NCBI GenBank assembly: GCA_963734125.1
Contig: CAVTGB010000029.1
Location: forward strand, 1-64,000
Origin: DATARH01 sp963734125
GTDB taxonomy: Bacteria > Pseudomonadota > Alphaproteobacteria > ATCC43930 > CGMCC-115725
Direction: 5' to 3'
Length of the DNA stretch: 64,000 nt
Below are positions 54,033-62,989 of the stretch, piece after piece. The notes under the pieces were generated by a model that had not been told where the DNA came from, made no database searches, and saw only the letters and a list, made by a program, of their open reading frames with translations. Position 1 is the first letter of the stretch; the number at the start of each line of letters is the position of its first letter. The position numbers and the translations under genes are program-made.

Positions 54033-54438
54033 GCGCGCCGAGGGCTTTACCTTGCTCGAGGTCATTGTCGCGCTCGCCATCGCCGCGCTGGCGCTGATCG
54101 TGCTGTTTCGGGCAGGCGGTGAGGGACTGTTTGCGGTCAATAGCGCCACGCAGGCCGAGGAAGCCGTCGAGCGCGCGCAATCGCATCTCGCCGCCGTCGG
54201 ACCCGATGTCGCTCTGCTCGAAGGGGAATCTGCTGGCGACGATGGCGGTGGCTATCGTTGGCGTCTGCGCATCACTCCGGTGGCGAGTTGGCCGGTGCAG
54301 CTGGTGAACCCTACGTCGGCGGTTACCACCTCCACATTGTTCGATGTTCAGGTCACGATTTCCTGGCCCGGGCGGGGTCATGACCACGCAGTTGTCCTCG
54401 ACACGCGGCGCATCGGCGCCACAGCGGCCCCTCGATGA
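54022..54438 (+). CDS. gspI: Type II secretion minor pseudopilin GspI
   Basis: A 138-residue pseudopilin. The prepilin motif is AEGFTLLEVIVALAIAALAL. The short globular domain has YRWRLRITPVASWPV, matching the GspI YxWxxxV pattern, and ends TLFDVQVTISWPGRG. Start at 54022 inside the gspH end. It overlaps gspJ by 4 bp (ATGA). Confidence 0.9.
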   Translation: MSDERAEGFTLLEVIVALAIAALALIVLFRAGGEGLFAVNSATQAEEAVERAQSHLAAVGPDVALLEGESAGDDGGGYRWRLRITPVASWPVQLVNPTSAVTTSTLFDVQVTISWPGRGHDHAVVLDTRRIGATAAPR

Positions 54439-55058
54439 AGACTGCCAGCGGTCGCGACCGCCAGAGCGGCTTCACGCTGCTTGAACTGCTCGTCGCCCTG
54501 GTCGTTCTCGGTTTTCTGATGGTCGGATTGATCCAGGGCGTGCACGCCGGGCTTGCCCTGCGTCACGCGCAGATCCAACGTCTCAGCCGCACGGCGGAGC
54601 TCGACGCTGCGATGCGCCTGCTGCGCGGCATGTTGACCCGGCTGCCCCCGGCATCGGCAGGCCGCCAAGCGGTTGCGACCGCGAATGCGGTCGAGGCAGG
54701 GTTCAAAGGCGCAGCCCACCGCGTGAGGTTCACCGGATTTATGCCAACCGGACTTGGCACAATCCGTCGCGCCGACATTACACTCTATGTGCAGAACCAG
54801 CGTCTCATCCTGTCCTGGTCTCCGCATTACCATGAGCGGCGGCTCGGACAGCCGCCAGCGCCGATGACGACGATCCTGCTCTACGGAGTGTCGCAACTGG
54901 ACCTGAGCTACTGGGGTTCGCTTGCGCCGAACGAGCCGCCGGGTTGGCAGCCTCGGTGGGAAAATCCCACTGCTCCCCAACTCATTCGCCTGCGGCTGAG
55001 CTTCGTGAAGGGCGATCCTCGCCGCTGGCCGGACCTGATAGCGGTGTCGGGGTTGTGA
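54435..55058 (+). CDS. gspJ: Type II secretion minor pseudopilin GspJ
   Basis: A 207-residue pseudopilin. The prepilin motif is QSGFTLLELLVALVVLGFLM. The larger globular domain has LLRGMLTRLPPASAGRQAVA, the segment ILLYGVSQLDLSYWGSLAPN and the ending PQLIRLRLSFVKGDPRRWPD, as in GspJ. It is last of the first rightward run E-F-H-I-J, followed by a hairpin. Confidence 0.88.
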   Translation: MKTASGRDRQSGFTLLELLVALVVLGFLMVGLIQGVHAGLALRHAQIQRLSRTAELDAAMRLLRGMLTRLPPASAGRQAVATANAVEAGFKGAAHRVRFTGFMPTGLGTIRRADITLYVQNQRLILSWSPHYHERRLGQPPAPMTTILLYGVSQLDLSYWGSLAPNEPPGWQPRWENPTAPQLIRLRLSFVKGDPRRWPDLIAVSGL

Positions 55059-55082
55059 CGCCAAATTCGGCTAGGCAAGTCG

Positions 55083-55117
55083 GCATCGGCGAGCGCGGCT
55101 CGTGCGCCCGCCGATGC
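55083..55117. terminator. Hairpin after gspJ, possible bidirectional terminator
   Basis: GCATCGGCG (55083-55091) pairs perfectly with CGCCGATGC (55109-55117) around a 17-base loop. It lies between the convergent gspJ and propeller-like genes. There is no long T run on either side, so termination strength is uncertain. Confidence 0.5.
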
Positions 55118-55169
55118 TTCTCAAACCCGCGCCTTAGCCGGCGCGGCGCTGTCCTACATTGACCATAGA

Positions 55170-56573
55170 CTAGTCTTGGTTGCCGTGACCGTGACCGTTG
55201 CCGTTACCATTGCCGTTGCCGTTGCCGTTGCCATGATCGTCGTCAGAGATGCCGCAGCTCTCACTTTCATGGTCATGGGCGTAAACTGCGACGCATCCAG
55301 CGTTGCCCCCGCAAATCCCGGCGCTGACACCGGTAGTGTCGCCGCCGGTCCCGACAACACTGAGCGGCGCCGTCTGTGGCACAAAGATGTGGTTTTTCTT
55401 GCAATCAGCCGCGACTGAGTGAGCGCCGCTGCCTTGTGGGACCGTTTCGATCAGCACACTGGTACCGTCGATGACCCCGAGCGCCGGCCCGCCAATCTGT
55501 CTTGACGAACCGGTGTAGTAACGATGGTCGCCCGGGTTGAACCAGACCTCGTCGGAGCCGGTAATTCCACCGATGTTGGCGTAGTTCTTGGTTTTGGCGT
55601 TGATGACAAGCGTTGTGGTGTCGCTCGGGTTGTTTCCCGGGGTGCACCCTAAGAGGAGATTGGCGTGGGGTCCGACCGTGGCGCCGTTAGGTCCGCATGC
55701 ATGCAGCGGAACAACTCCGGTATTGGTGGTCGGATCGAACGCCCCGAGCACCGCCGTCGGCTTCGACAGCGTCGTCGGATCGATGACCAGCATTCCTCCG
55801 TCGCAGGTGATCGGACCAGCAATTTGCCCATAGTTGCAGCCGGCCGGGTTGTTCGCGATGATCGGGATCGACACGTAAAAGCGTTGGGTCTTCGGTTCCC
55901 AGGTCGGCTGCTCCAACGAAAGACCAAACCCGGTGGGAATGATCGTCGGATCTACCGTCACCTTGGTGATGATGGCAACCGCGCTGCCATGGGCGTCGCC
56001 ATTTGCCGTAAACATCGTGGCAAAGGGCGGGTCTTCGGCATTGTTTGCCGCGATCAGCAAGGTGCCGTCGTCGGTCAAGGCCATCTCGTCGACGCGCGTC
56101 GTCCCCCCCGTAGCGATTGATTGTGTTTGGGCTGATGCGGTCGGCGCATCAAGATTGAATACCTTGAGCGTGCTGTCGCCGTCGCCGGCGTACAACCATC
56201 GGCCGTGGGTGACGACCCCATCGGGGCCGGAATGGTTGTTGTCCACGGCGGTCCCTTTGAGCACGACGCCGACGAACCCGGGTAGCGTTCGTTCGAAGCT
56301 GCTGTGCCGGGTGTCGATAATGTCGATGCCGGCGTTCGAGCGGTCGCCGAGGTAGTACTCACCGCGTTGCGGATTGACCCAGCTGATGTCGAACGACCGC
56401 AGCGCGTTACCCGGGATCTGTACCGCCGTCAGACATTGGGTTTCGGTTGACGTCGGTGCCCCAGGGCCGGTGCACGGACCGGCGAGCGCGACGCCAGCCG
56501 AGGCAATTAAGACGGCGACAGCTACCCCCCCGAGTCCCGAGGCTCGCCGGTAGTCAGCATGTTGCTTTGACAT
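55170..56573 (-). CDS. Secreted propeller-like protein with Gly-Asn repeat tail
   Basis: About 467 residues. A GGGAGG ribosome site lies 6 bp before the ATG at 56573. The signal peptide ASGLGGVAVAVLIASAGVAL ends near ALAG. The mature part has repeated beta-strand pairs such as FDISWVNPQRGEYYLGDRSN, GVVTHGRWLYAGDGDSTLKV, VDEMALTDDGTLLIAANNAE, EVWFNPGDHRYYTGSSRQIG and HSVAADCKKNHIFVPQTAPL, resembling a YVTN/NHL beta-propeller. The tail is DDDHGNGNGNG... from a hexanucleotide DNA repeat. It is transcribed against the secretion genes that surround it, so it is a plausible substrate of that system. The function is unknown. Confidence 0.75.
   Translation of the reverse strand: MSKQHADYRRASGLGGVAVAVLIASAGVALAGPCTGPGAPTSTETQCLTAVQIPGNALRSFDISWVNPQRGEYYLGDRSNAGIDIIDTRHSSFERTLPGFVGVVLKGTAVDNNHSGPDGVVTHGRWLYAGDGDSTLKVFNLDAPTASAQTQSIATGGTTRVDEMALTDDGTLLIAANNAEDPPFATMFTANGDAHGSAVAIITKVTVDPTIIPTGFGLSLEQPTWEPKTQRFYVSIPIIANNPAGCNYGQIAGPITCDGGMLVIDPTTLSKPTAVLGAFDPTTNTGVVPLHACGPNGATVGPHANLLLGCTPGNNPSDTTTLVINAKTKNYANIGGITGSDEVWFNPGDHRYYTGSSRQIGGPALGVIDGTSVLIETVPQGSGAHSVAADCKKNHIFVPQTAPLSVVGTGGDTTGVSAGICGGNAGCVAVYAHDHESESCGISDDDHGNGNGNGNGNGNGHGHGNQD
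55183..55240. repeat. Hexanucleotide repeat (CCGTTG-type) encoding a Gly-Asn tail
   Basis: CCGTTGCCGTTACCATTGCC then further GTTGCC units, about nine copies with single-base variants. On the minus strand they encode Gly-Asn (or Gly-His) pairs at the C-terminus of the propeller-like protein. Confidence 0.8.
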
Positions 56574-57010
56574 TTGCACCCTCCCAATCTTTTTAGACGT
56601 TACGCGGTCCCATTAAACCCTTGGTTTCTAATCGCTTAAGTAAAATATTGTAACTATTGGTAAGCTTATGACGCGGTACGAGCCATTCGTCGCATCCGAA
56701 GGTTCGCCGGAGCCGACCGGCCGGAGAAGCCGGACTGAGGCCACCCAGCCACCCCTTTCCTCCATTGGTCATTTTCGGTACGATGAGCCAGGGACGCCGG
56801 CTGGTCGGTGGGGCGACGTCGGTGCGTACGCGGTGCGGCGAGTTGCGGTTGCAGCGTCAGGTGGGAGTTGGCCGATCGTCGTGGTTTTCGTTCATTCCGG
56901 TGCATGCTCCTCGGGGAAGTTGACCGGCCGAACCCGCGGGCAGCGGGGTCGTCGGAGCGACGAGTCCCGCCGCGGAAGCAGCTCAGGCATCAGATAAAAT
57001 CGAGCGTATC
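56574..57010. other. Intergenic region without recognisable gene
   Basis: An AT-rich start (56590-56670, CTAATCGCTTAAGTAAAATA), likely the promoter of the leftward propeller-like gene, is followed by GC-rich sequence up to gspL. Frames here are proline/arginine-rich and not recognisable. A promoter for gspL should lie near its end. Confidence 0.45.
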
Positions 57011-58039
57011 GTGATCAGCTCCGTCTTGGTTTGGTGGCTCGGACAACTCGCCGACCTGCTCCCCGCGAGACTGCGGCGTTCAGCCGTGACGAGTGACGCG
57101 CTGGTGATTGCCCCGATCGGACCGCTCGACCATGCCGGCGCCATCACAGTCGCACTCCGCCGCAACGGCGAAGTTGAGCAACTCGGCGAGTTTGCGCTCC
57201 ATGCCGCCGAGCTCAGCGACCTACCGCGATCGCCCAACTGGCCGACGGTGCTCCGGCTGACGAGAACGGACGTGTTGGAAAAGACCCTGAGTTTGCCGCT
57301 CGCGGCACAGGCCGAACTCGATCAGGTTCTCGCGTTCGAAATGGATCTGGAAACCCCATTCGAGCCTGAAGATCTATATTGGAACCACCGGGTCGAGACG
57401 GTGGACCGGCAGCATGGGCGGATCGTCGTGCGCCTGATGTTGCTGCCCAAGGCTACTCTCGCGCCGTTGCTGTCGACGCTCGCGCAGGTCGGCATCCTGC
57501 CGCGATGGGTGGAAATCTCGGAGGCTCCTGAGCTCTTGCCGGTTCTCCCGCTCGACGGCGACGGTGCGCGGCCGAAACATCGATCGCACCGTTTGTTCTG
57601 GCCGGCGGCAGTCTGCTGTGGCGTGCTGGGATTTGGCGCCATGGCGACCCCGTTTGTGCGCCAGGCGGTGGAATTGGCGGCGCTCGATCGGCAGGTTGCG
57701 GCCGGCCGATCATCCGCCACCCAAGCCCAACGGTTACACGACGAGATCGATCAGCTCTCGGGCAGCGCGGAACTCGTCAATAAAGAGCTGGGCAAGGCGG
57801 GCCGGCCGCTCGAGGTACTGGCGAGCGTCACCCGGGTTCTACCGGACGACACCTATCTTACCGAGTTCCAGCTGCGGCAGCGCAAATTGACGCTAAGCGG
57901 CCGGTCAGCCGGTGCTGCCCGCTTGATCGGCGCGCTCGCTGCTGATGGGTTCCGCAACCCGACCTTCGCCGCTCCGGTCACCCGGCTCGAGGCACTGCAT
58001 GCCGAGGTCTTCACGATCATTGCGGAGGTTGCGCCATAG
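57011..58039 (+). CDS. gspL: Type II secretion system protein GspL-like (PilN/GspL)
   Basis: A 342-residue inner-membrane assembly protein with a GTG start. The cytoplasmic actin-like domain holds EKTLSLPLAAQAELDQVLAF followed by EMDLETPFEPEDLYWNHRVE. One membrane span follows near residues 195-220 (LFWPAAVCCGVLGFGAMATP). The periplasmic part has AGRPLEVLASVTRVLPDDTY and a ferredoxin-like ending. It would link GspE to GspM. It begins the second run L-M-N-D-K. Confidence 0.85.
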   Translation: MISSVLVWWLGQLADLLPARLRRSAVTSDALVIAPIGPLDHAGAITVALRRNGEVEQLGEFALHAAELSDLPRSPNWPTVLRLTRTDVLEKTLSLPLAAQAELDQVLAFEMDLETPFEPEDLYWNHRVETVDRQHGRIVVRLMLLPKATLAPLLSTLAQVGILPRWVEISEAPELLPVLPLDGDGARPKHRSHRLFWPAAVCCGVLGFGAMATPFVRQAVELAALDRQVAAGRSSATQAQRLHDEIDQLSGSAELVNKELGKAGRPLEVLASVTRVLPDDTYLTEFQLRQRKLTLSGRSAGAARLIGALAADGFRNPTFAAPVTRLEALHAEVFTIIAEVAP

Positions 58040-58041
58040 CC

Positions 58042-58632
58042 GTGAACGCTAACCTGCCGACGGGTTGGCAAGGCAGGGTTCTCGCTTTGCTCATATTGCT
58101 GGTCGCGCTGACGACCGTATATCTCGTCGTAGCGGTTCCCCTCTGGGATCTCTACCGCGAGCGCGCGGCACACCTGGCAAGCCAGCGCCTGCTTCTGGTG
58201 AAGCTCGGTGCGATCGCGGCTGAGCTCCCCGTGCTGCGTGCACGCGTCGCGGACCTGCGCGTTGCCGCGGACAGCCACAAGTTGACGCTGGACGGCGCGA
58301 GCGATGCGATCGCATCGGCCGCCCTGCAGGGTCATATCGAGCAGTTCGCCGCCGCAAGCGGGGTAACGGTCGGCAGCACGGAAATCCTTCCGACAGACAC
58401 CCAGGGCGAGTATCATCGCGTTGGTCTGCGCACGCTGATCAGCGGCTCCTACGAGAGCATGATGAAGCTGCTCGCCACGATCGAAATGGCGACCCCTCCG
58501 CTGGTCGTCGACGGTTTGCAGATCCACAGCCTGATGCGGCGCGCGGGCGCGTCAACGACCCTTGGGCTTGATGCCAGCCTCGAGGTCTCCGGCTTCCGCC
58601 CCAACGAGATCGGCCATACCGCAAAGCCATGA
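58042..58632 (+). CDS. gspM: Type II secretion system protein GspM
   Basis: A 196-residue protein starting GTG two bases after gspL. One N-terminal span is RVLALLILLVALTTVYLVVA. A coiled stretch RERAAHLASQRLLLVKLGAI follows, then a periplasmic ferredoxin-like domain (LRTLISGSYESMMKLLATIE; PPLVVDGLQIHSLMR). This matches the GspM type with an extended domain (GspMb). Its TGA overlaps the next ATG. Confidence 0.83.
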   Translation: MNANLPTGWQGRVLALLILLVALTTVYLVVAVPLWDLYRERAAHLASQRLLLVKLGAIAAELPVLRARVADLRVAADSHKLTLDGASDAIASAALQGHIEQFAAASGVTVGSTEILPTDTQGEYHRVGLRTLISGSYESMMKLLATIEMATPPLVVDGLQIHSLMRRAGASTTLGLDASLEVSGFRPNEIGHTAKP

Positions 58633-59237
58633 TTGATCGCAGAGCGCTTTTGCTGGTCGGCGGGTGCGTATTCTTTGCTGCGGTCATCGTCGCTGAGCTC
58701 TCTGGCAACGGCGATAATGCTCCCGCGACCAAGCCTGCGAGCCGCGCCGAGGATGCGCCTGCCGTGGGGCCAGGCCCAGTCGCGCCGCTCGACACGCTCC
58801 TCGCGACCACCCTTGCCCGGCCGCTTTTCGATCCGACGCGACGTCCGTCGACGAGCGGCGAGACCGTCTCCGCCATCACCGGTAAGAGGCTCGCCGGTAT
58901 CGTCATAGAACCCGGCCAGCGTCTCGCCATCTTCGCCGTCGACGGTGCGAAGCCGCTTTCCCTCTCCGAAGGCGAAACAGTGGACGGTTGGCGGATAGAG
59001 AGCATCACACCGCGCGAGGTCTCCTTACGAGGGCCGAACGGGACAGAAACCCTTCAGCCGAAGTTGGATCCGAAGCGGGTGTTCTCGACTCCCGCGCCAC
59101 CCGCGGTCAATCCGACGGCGCAAAGTGGCGCTCAGCCCGCCGTTTCACCGGCCGCCGCAGCGGCGGGGCGCGGCGCCCTGCCGGGGCCGGTGGCGGTGCC
59201 GCCGCGGCGACCGGTCCGGCGAGGTCACGATCAATGA
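58629..59237 (+). CDS. Type II secretion system protein GspN/GspC-like
   Basis: A 202-residue protein. MIDRRALLLVGGCVFFAAVI is a membrane anchor. A Pro/Ala-rich linker and then LLATTLARPLFDPTRRPSTS with ITGKRLAGIVIEPGQRLAIF and LSEGETVDGWRIESITPREV match the homology-region (HR) domain of GspC. No PDZ domain is present; the tail is Ala/Pro-rich. In alphaproteobacterial systems this slot is often annotated GspN. Its role would be contacting the secretin. It overlaps gspD by 4 bp. Confidence 0.78.
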   Translation: MIDRRALLLVGGCVFFAAVIVAELSGNGDNAPATKPASRAEDAPAVGPGPVAPLDTLLATTLARPLFDPTRRPSTSGETVSAITGKRLAGIVIEPGQRLAIFAVDGAKPLSLSEGETVDGWRIESITPREVSLRGPNGTETLQPKLDPKRVFSTPAPPAVNPTAQSGAQPAVSPAAAAAGRGALPGPVAVPPRRPVRRGHDQ

Positions 59238-61531
59238 CGCCGCGTTCCACCGGGATCTTTCGCGGCTTTGGTTTCGTTCTATCGGTCCTTCTAGCCGGAT
59301 GCCAAGCGCTGCCCCAGCTCGGGCTCACCCCGCTCGGCGGGCCGACCAATCTGGAGGCCGCACCACCGCGGGTGAACAGCACGATTCCGGTCGGCGGCAA
59401 CCGAACGGCCGCCTTCGAGGATCGCCGTTCGCCGACAATGCCGGTGGTCGCGGCAAGCTCACCAGTAAATCCGGCCGGGCAGGCTGCTGGCGACGTCACC
59501 CTCAATTTCGTCGACACCGACATTCGCGAGATTGTGCGAGTCATTCTCGGGACGACATTGAAGCTCAACTACACGATCGATCCGACCGTGCATGGCACCG
59601 CGACACTCGACACCGGCAAGCCGCTGGCTCCCGCAGCGCTGCTGCCGGCGCTCGAGGCGGTGTTGAACCAGAATGGCGCGACGCTGGTCCAGCGCGGTGG
59701 GCTCTATGCGGTCGTACCGATCGGAAACGCTACGGCGACGAACGCGGTCAGCGACGCAGACGTCGCCGGTAGCGGCGCGCAGGTGGTCCCGCTGCAGTAC
59801 GCCTCGGCCCGCGACCTGGCTAAGCTGCTGCAGCCTTATGTCGGCGAAGGCAGCAAATTAACCGCCGACCCAGGACGCAACGCGCTGATCATCGGCGGTG
59901 ACACGGCAGCCCGCCAAGCCATGATCGGACTCATTCACGCGTTTGACGTCGATGTTCTCGCCGGTCAGTCGTTGGCGATCTTTCCTGTAGAGGGCAACGC
60001 AGCGACCTTGGCGGCCGGACTGGAGAAGGCGCTCCAGGCTGAACACGAGGGCCCGTTGGGCGGTTTGGTGCGGGTCGTACCGCTGCCACGCGTCAATGCG
60101 GTTCTCGTGGCCTCGGCGCAGCCAAGCTACCTCGATGCAGCGCGACGTTTCTTCAGACTGACGCACCGGGTCGAAAGCGAAACGGCTCGCACCTGGCACA
60201 TCTATTACGTGCAAAACGGTCAAAGTTCTGATCTGGCACTCCTGCTGCAGCGTGCTTTCACCCCGGATCACGTCACGGTCACGGAGCCGGGAAGCGTTGC
60301 GCCCGGCGCCCAACCGGTGACCATGGGCGCAGGGCAGGGCTTCGAGGCAGGAGCGCTCGGCGGGCCTGCGAGCGGTGGTGCGCTGGGTTCGTCCGGGATC
60401 GCTACCAACCCGGCTCCCGCAACTGCTTCCGGTCCGGCAACTGCGGCCTCGACTTTGGGGAACGCAGCCGCGAAGCCAGCGACACCACCGACGACCGAGC
60501 CATTATCAACCGAAAGCGGTACCACGGAAGACCAGTTAAATCGCATTCGCATCATCGCCAACAGTCACAACAATGCATTGCTGATTTACGCTACGCCGAG
60601 CGAGTATACGGTTATTGATGGAATGCTGCGGAAGATCGACATCACCCCGCTCCAAGTGCTAATCGACGCGACCATCGCCGAAGTCACATTAAATGACCAA
60701 TTGGCGTACGGAACACAGTTTTTCATCGGAGGCAAGGTTTCTGGCATCCTGACAACCGGCAGTCCGGTCGCTCCCACCTCGGTGGTCCCCGGCGCGGTGG
60801 CCGGCCCGTCACCAACGGTCGTGACTGTCGGTGGCATCCCGGCTACTTTGGGCAGCAATTTCCCCGGTTTCGTTCTCGCCAACGGCGCGCGCGAGGTGCT
60901 GAACGCGCTGTCGGCGGTCACGACGGTGAAAATCCTATCGTCGCCGCAGGTTATGGTGTTGGACAACGAACCGGCCCACCTCCAGGTAGGTCAGCAGGTG
61001 CCGATCCTGACGGGAACTGCAACCAGCACGCTGACCACCGGCGCGCCGATCGTCAACAGCATCGATTATCACTCAACCGGTGTGATCATGCAGGTGACGC
61101 CGCACATCAACACGGGTGGTCTCGTGACCCTCGATGTTGCCCAGGAAGTCAGTGATGTCGCCACACCGGCAGCCAACACGGCTACCGGCTCCCCGACCTT
61201 CGACGACCGGATTGTCCGCACCAGCGTGGCAGTACAGGATGGCCAAACGGTAGCGCTCGCAGGTCTCATTCGCGACAACTCGCAGGAAGGTAACAGCGGG
61301 CTTCCGTTCCTGAAGGATGTCCCGGTGGTCGGTACTCTATTCTCCTCGCAAAACAACACGCGGGCGCGCACGGAACTCATCGTGCTGATCACGCCCCGCG
61401 TCGTGCAAAACCAGGAAAATGCACGCGCATTGACGGAAGACCTGCGCAAGCAATTGATCAACGCGGCCTTGATCCCGCAGGAACTTTCCCACCAACCCAT
61501 TCGAGGTCGCGCCAATCCGAACGGACTTTAG
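59234..61531 (+). CDS. gspD: Type II secretion system secretin GspD
   Basis: A 765-residue outer-membrane channel subunit. FGFVLSVLLAGCQALPQL is a lipoprotein signal with a lipobox (LLAGC). N0 domain: DVTLNFVDTDIREIVRVILG and NYTIDPTVHGTATLDTGKPL. N1/N2 domains: VVPLQYASARDLAKLLQPYV and VVPLPRVNAVLVASAQPSYL. A Gly/Ala/Thr-rich linker (about residues 360-430) precedes N3 (RIRIIANSHNNALLIYATPS). The secretin core includes VKILSSPQVMVLDNEPAHLQ, VGQQVPILTGTATSTLTTG and the late VPVVGTLFSSQNNTRARTEL IVLITPRVV end. It overlaps GspN-like and is followed by gspK after 3 bp. Confidence 0.95.
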   Translation: MTPRSTGIFRGFGFVLSVLLAGCQALPQLGLTPLGGPTNLEAAPPRVNSTIPVGGNRTAAFEDRRSPTMPVVAASSPVNPAGQAAGDVTLNFVDTDIREIVRVILGTTLKLNYTIDPTVHGTATLDTGKPLAPAALLPALEAVLNQNGATLVQRGGLYAVVPIGNATATNAVSDADVAGSGAQVVPLQYASARDLAKLLQPYVGEGSKLTADPGRNALIIGGDTAARQAMIGLIHAFDVDVLAGQSLAIFPVEGNAATLAAGLEKALQAEHEGPLGGLVRVVPLPRVNAVLVASAQPSYLDAARRFFRLTHRVESETARTWHIYYVQNGQSSDLALLLQRAFTPDHVTVTEPGSVAPGAQPVTMGAGQGFEAGALGGPASGGALGSSGIATNPAPATASGPATAASTLGNAAAKPATPPTTEPLSTESGTTEDQLNRIRIIANSHNNALLIYATPSEYTVIDGMLRKIDITPLQVLIDATIAEVTLNDQLAYGTQFFIGGKVSGILTTGSPVAPTSVVPGAVAGPSPTVVTVGGIPATLGSNFPGFVLANGAREVLNALSAVTTVKILSSPQVMVLDNEPAHLQVGQQVPILTGTATSTLTTGAPIVNSIDYHSTGVIMQVTPHINTGGLVTLDVAQEVSDVATPAANTATGSPTFDDRIVRTSVAVQDGQTVALAGLIRDNSQEGNSGLPFLKDVPVVGTLFSSQNNTRARTELIVLITPRVVQNQENARALTEDLRKQLINAALIPQELSHQPIRGRANPNGL

Positions 61532-61534
61532 CGG

Positions 61535-62376
61535 ATGAGCGGGTTGCGCCCCTCGACACGCTTGCACCAACGAGACCGCGGTTTCGCCCTGATCGTCGTG
61601 CTGTGGACGTTAGTGCTCATTGCCTTCATCGTTGCTCATCTAACGGGTACCGGCAGGATCGAGAGCCGTATCGCAGGCAACCTTGTCGCCAACGCGGTGA
61701 CGGCGGCGGCAGCGGACGGAGCGGTCTCTCAAACGATTTTCAAGCTGGCGGATCCAAGCCCGGAACGCCGCTGGCTCCCAGACGGCACAGAGCACGAACT
61801 CGCGATCGGCGATTGCCACTCCGTGGTCCGGGTTTCGGACGAAGCCGGGCGGATCAACCCCAGCCTTGCCTCGCCAGCGATTCTCGAGGCACTGCTGGGT
61901 GCCACGGGCAGCGACCCTGGCAGTGCCCGGAGTCTCGGCCTCGGCCATCGGTGAATGGGTCAGGACCCCCAGGGGTGCTCAGGGACAAGAAACGTTGCTG
62001 GCGGAATATCGAGGCGCCGGGCTTGATTATGCTCCTCCGGGCGAGCCGCTCGAAACCATCGGCGAACTCCGCCGAGTGATCGGGATGACGCCGAGCGTGT
62101 TCGACGCGATCCGGCCGCACCTGTCACTCTTCGCGCCGGCCGAGCCGAACATCGCGCAAGCCGACCCGGTAGTAAAAGCCGCGATGACGGCGCTCGGACA
62201 ATCAGTTGCGGCCGCACCGGCCCCGGCCTCGCAGGAGTTCGAACGTTTTCGCGGCTCGGATCACGGTGACTGCGCGAGGCCCCGGTAACGCCCGGGCGAC
62301 GCGCACCGTCATCGCCAGGATCATACCGGGATCGGCAGCCTATACCCTCCTTGCCTGGAACGACGGCAACCAATGA
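61535..62376 (+). pseudogene. gspK: Type II secretion minor pseudopilin GspK, two frameshifts
   Basis: Start 61535: QRDRGFALIVVLWTLVLIAF is the K-type prepilin sequence. LVANAVTAAAADGAVSQTIF and VRVSDEAGRINPSLASPAIL follow. The frame breaks at about 61940, where CTCGGCCTCGGCC has one extra G, and continues as ASAIGEWVRTPRGAQGQETL, ETIGELRRVIGMTPSVFDAI and ADPVVKAAMTALGQSV. It breaks again at about 62250 (GAACGTTTTC, one extra C) and ends VFAARITVTARGPGNARATR then YTLLAWNDGNQ at 62376. The repaired length is about 280, normal for GspK. A functional cluster would need this gene, so sequencing error is likely. Confidence 0.82.
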
Positions 62377-62391
62377 GCCTTGAGGCGCCGC

Positions 62392-62853
62392 TCATTCGTT
62401 CTCGATCGGCGCATCGTTGCCGGTTCCTCCCGGTTGGCCCGTCGGGCCGAGCGAATACAGATCGTAATCGTGCCCCGGCCGTTCGCTCGGGATGCGGTAC
62501 AGATAGGGATGACCCCACGGATCTTCCGGTAGCTTGGCGCCTTTGATATAGGGCCCGTCCCAGCGTTTGACGCCGGGCGGCCGGGTGATCAGGCTCTGCA
62601 GACCCTGCTCGGTCGTCGGATAGGTGCCGACATCGAGCTTGTAATTATCTAGCAGCGAGCCTAGACGTTCAACTTCGATCCGGGCGATCTTCTCCTTGGC
62701 GGTACCAAACTGTCGCATAACCGCCGGGGCAACGAGACCAACCAGCAGCCCGAGGATGGCAAGGACGACCAGCAACTCCAGAAGCGTGAAGCCGCTCTCG
62801 GCGTTGCGGCGCTCATCGCCTAGTTTGATCAGTCGGTCGGACAGAAACGTCAT
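62392..62853 (-). CDS. gspG: Type II secretion major pseudopilin GspG
   Basis: A 153-residue pseudopilin. The prepilin motif is ESGFTLLELLVVLAILGLLV. GspG hallmarks follow: ARIEVERLGSLLDNYKLDVG, TYPTTEQGLQSLITRPPGVK, and WDGPYIKGAKLPEDPWGHPY with YDLYSLGPTGQPGGTGND near the end (calcium-binding loop region). It is intact, but transcribed against all other gsp genes and convergent with gspK, 15 bp apart. Confidence 0.95.
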   Translation of the reverse strand: MTFLSDRLIKLGDERRNAESGFTLLELLVVLAILGLLVGLVAPAVMRQFGTAKEKIARIEVERLGSLLDNYKLDVGTYPTTEQGLQSLITRPPGVKRWDGPYIKGAKLPEDPWGHPYLYRIPSERPGHDYDLYSLGPTGQPGGTGNDAPIENE

Positions 62854-62989
62854 TTTCTCCCACGCATCGTAACGGTCGTCTCAGGCGTTCGCGAACACTT
62901 GGCCAAGGCTGCCACAGTGTCGCACGATACCGTCATGCCCATCCAGCGCGCCAGCGCGAGAGCGGCAGCCGTCAATAGAGAGGGGTGCT

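Noticed and set aside
56668..56997. 110-codon plus-strand frame before gspL
   Set aside because: No ribosome site, biased composition, no similarity to secretion components I know; probably non-coding.
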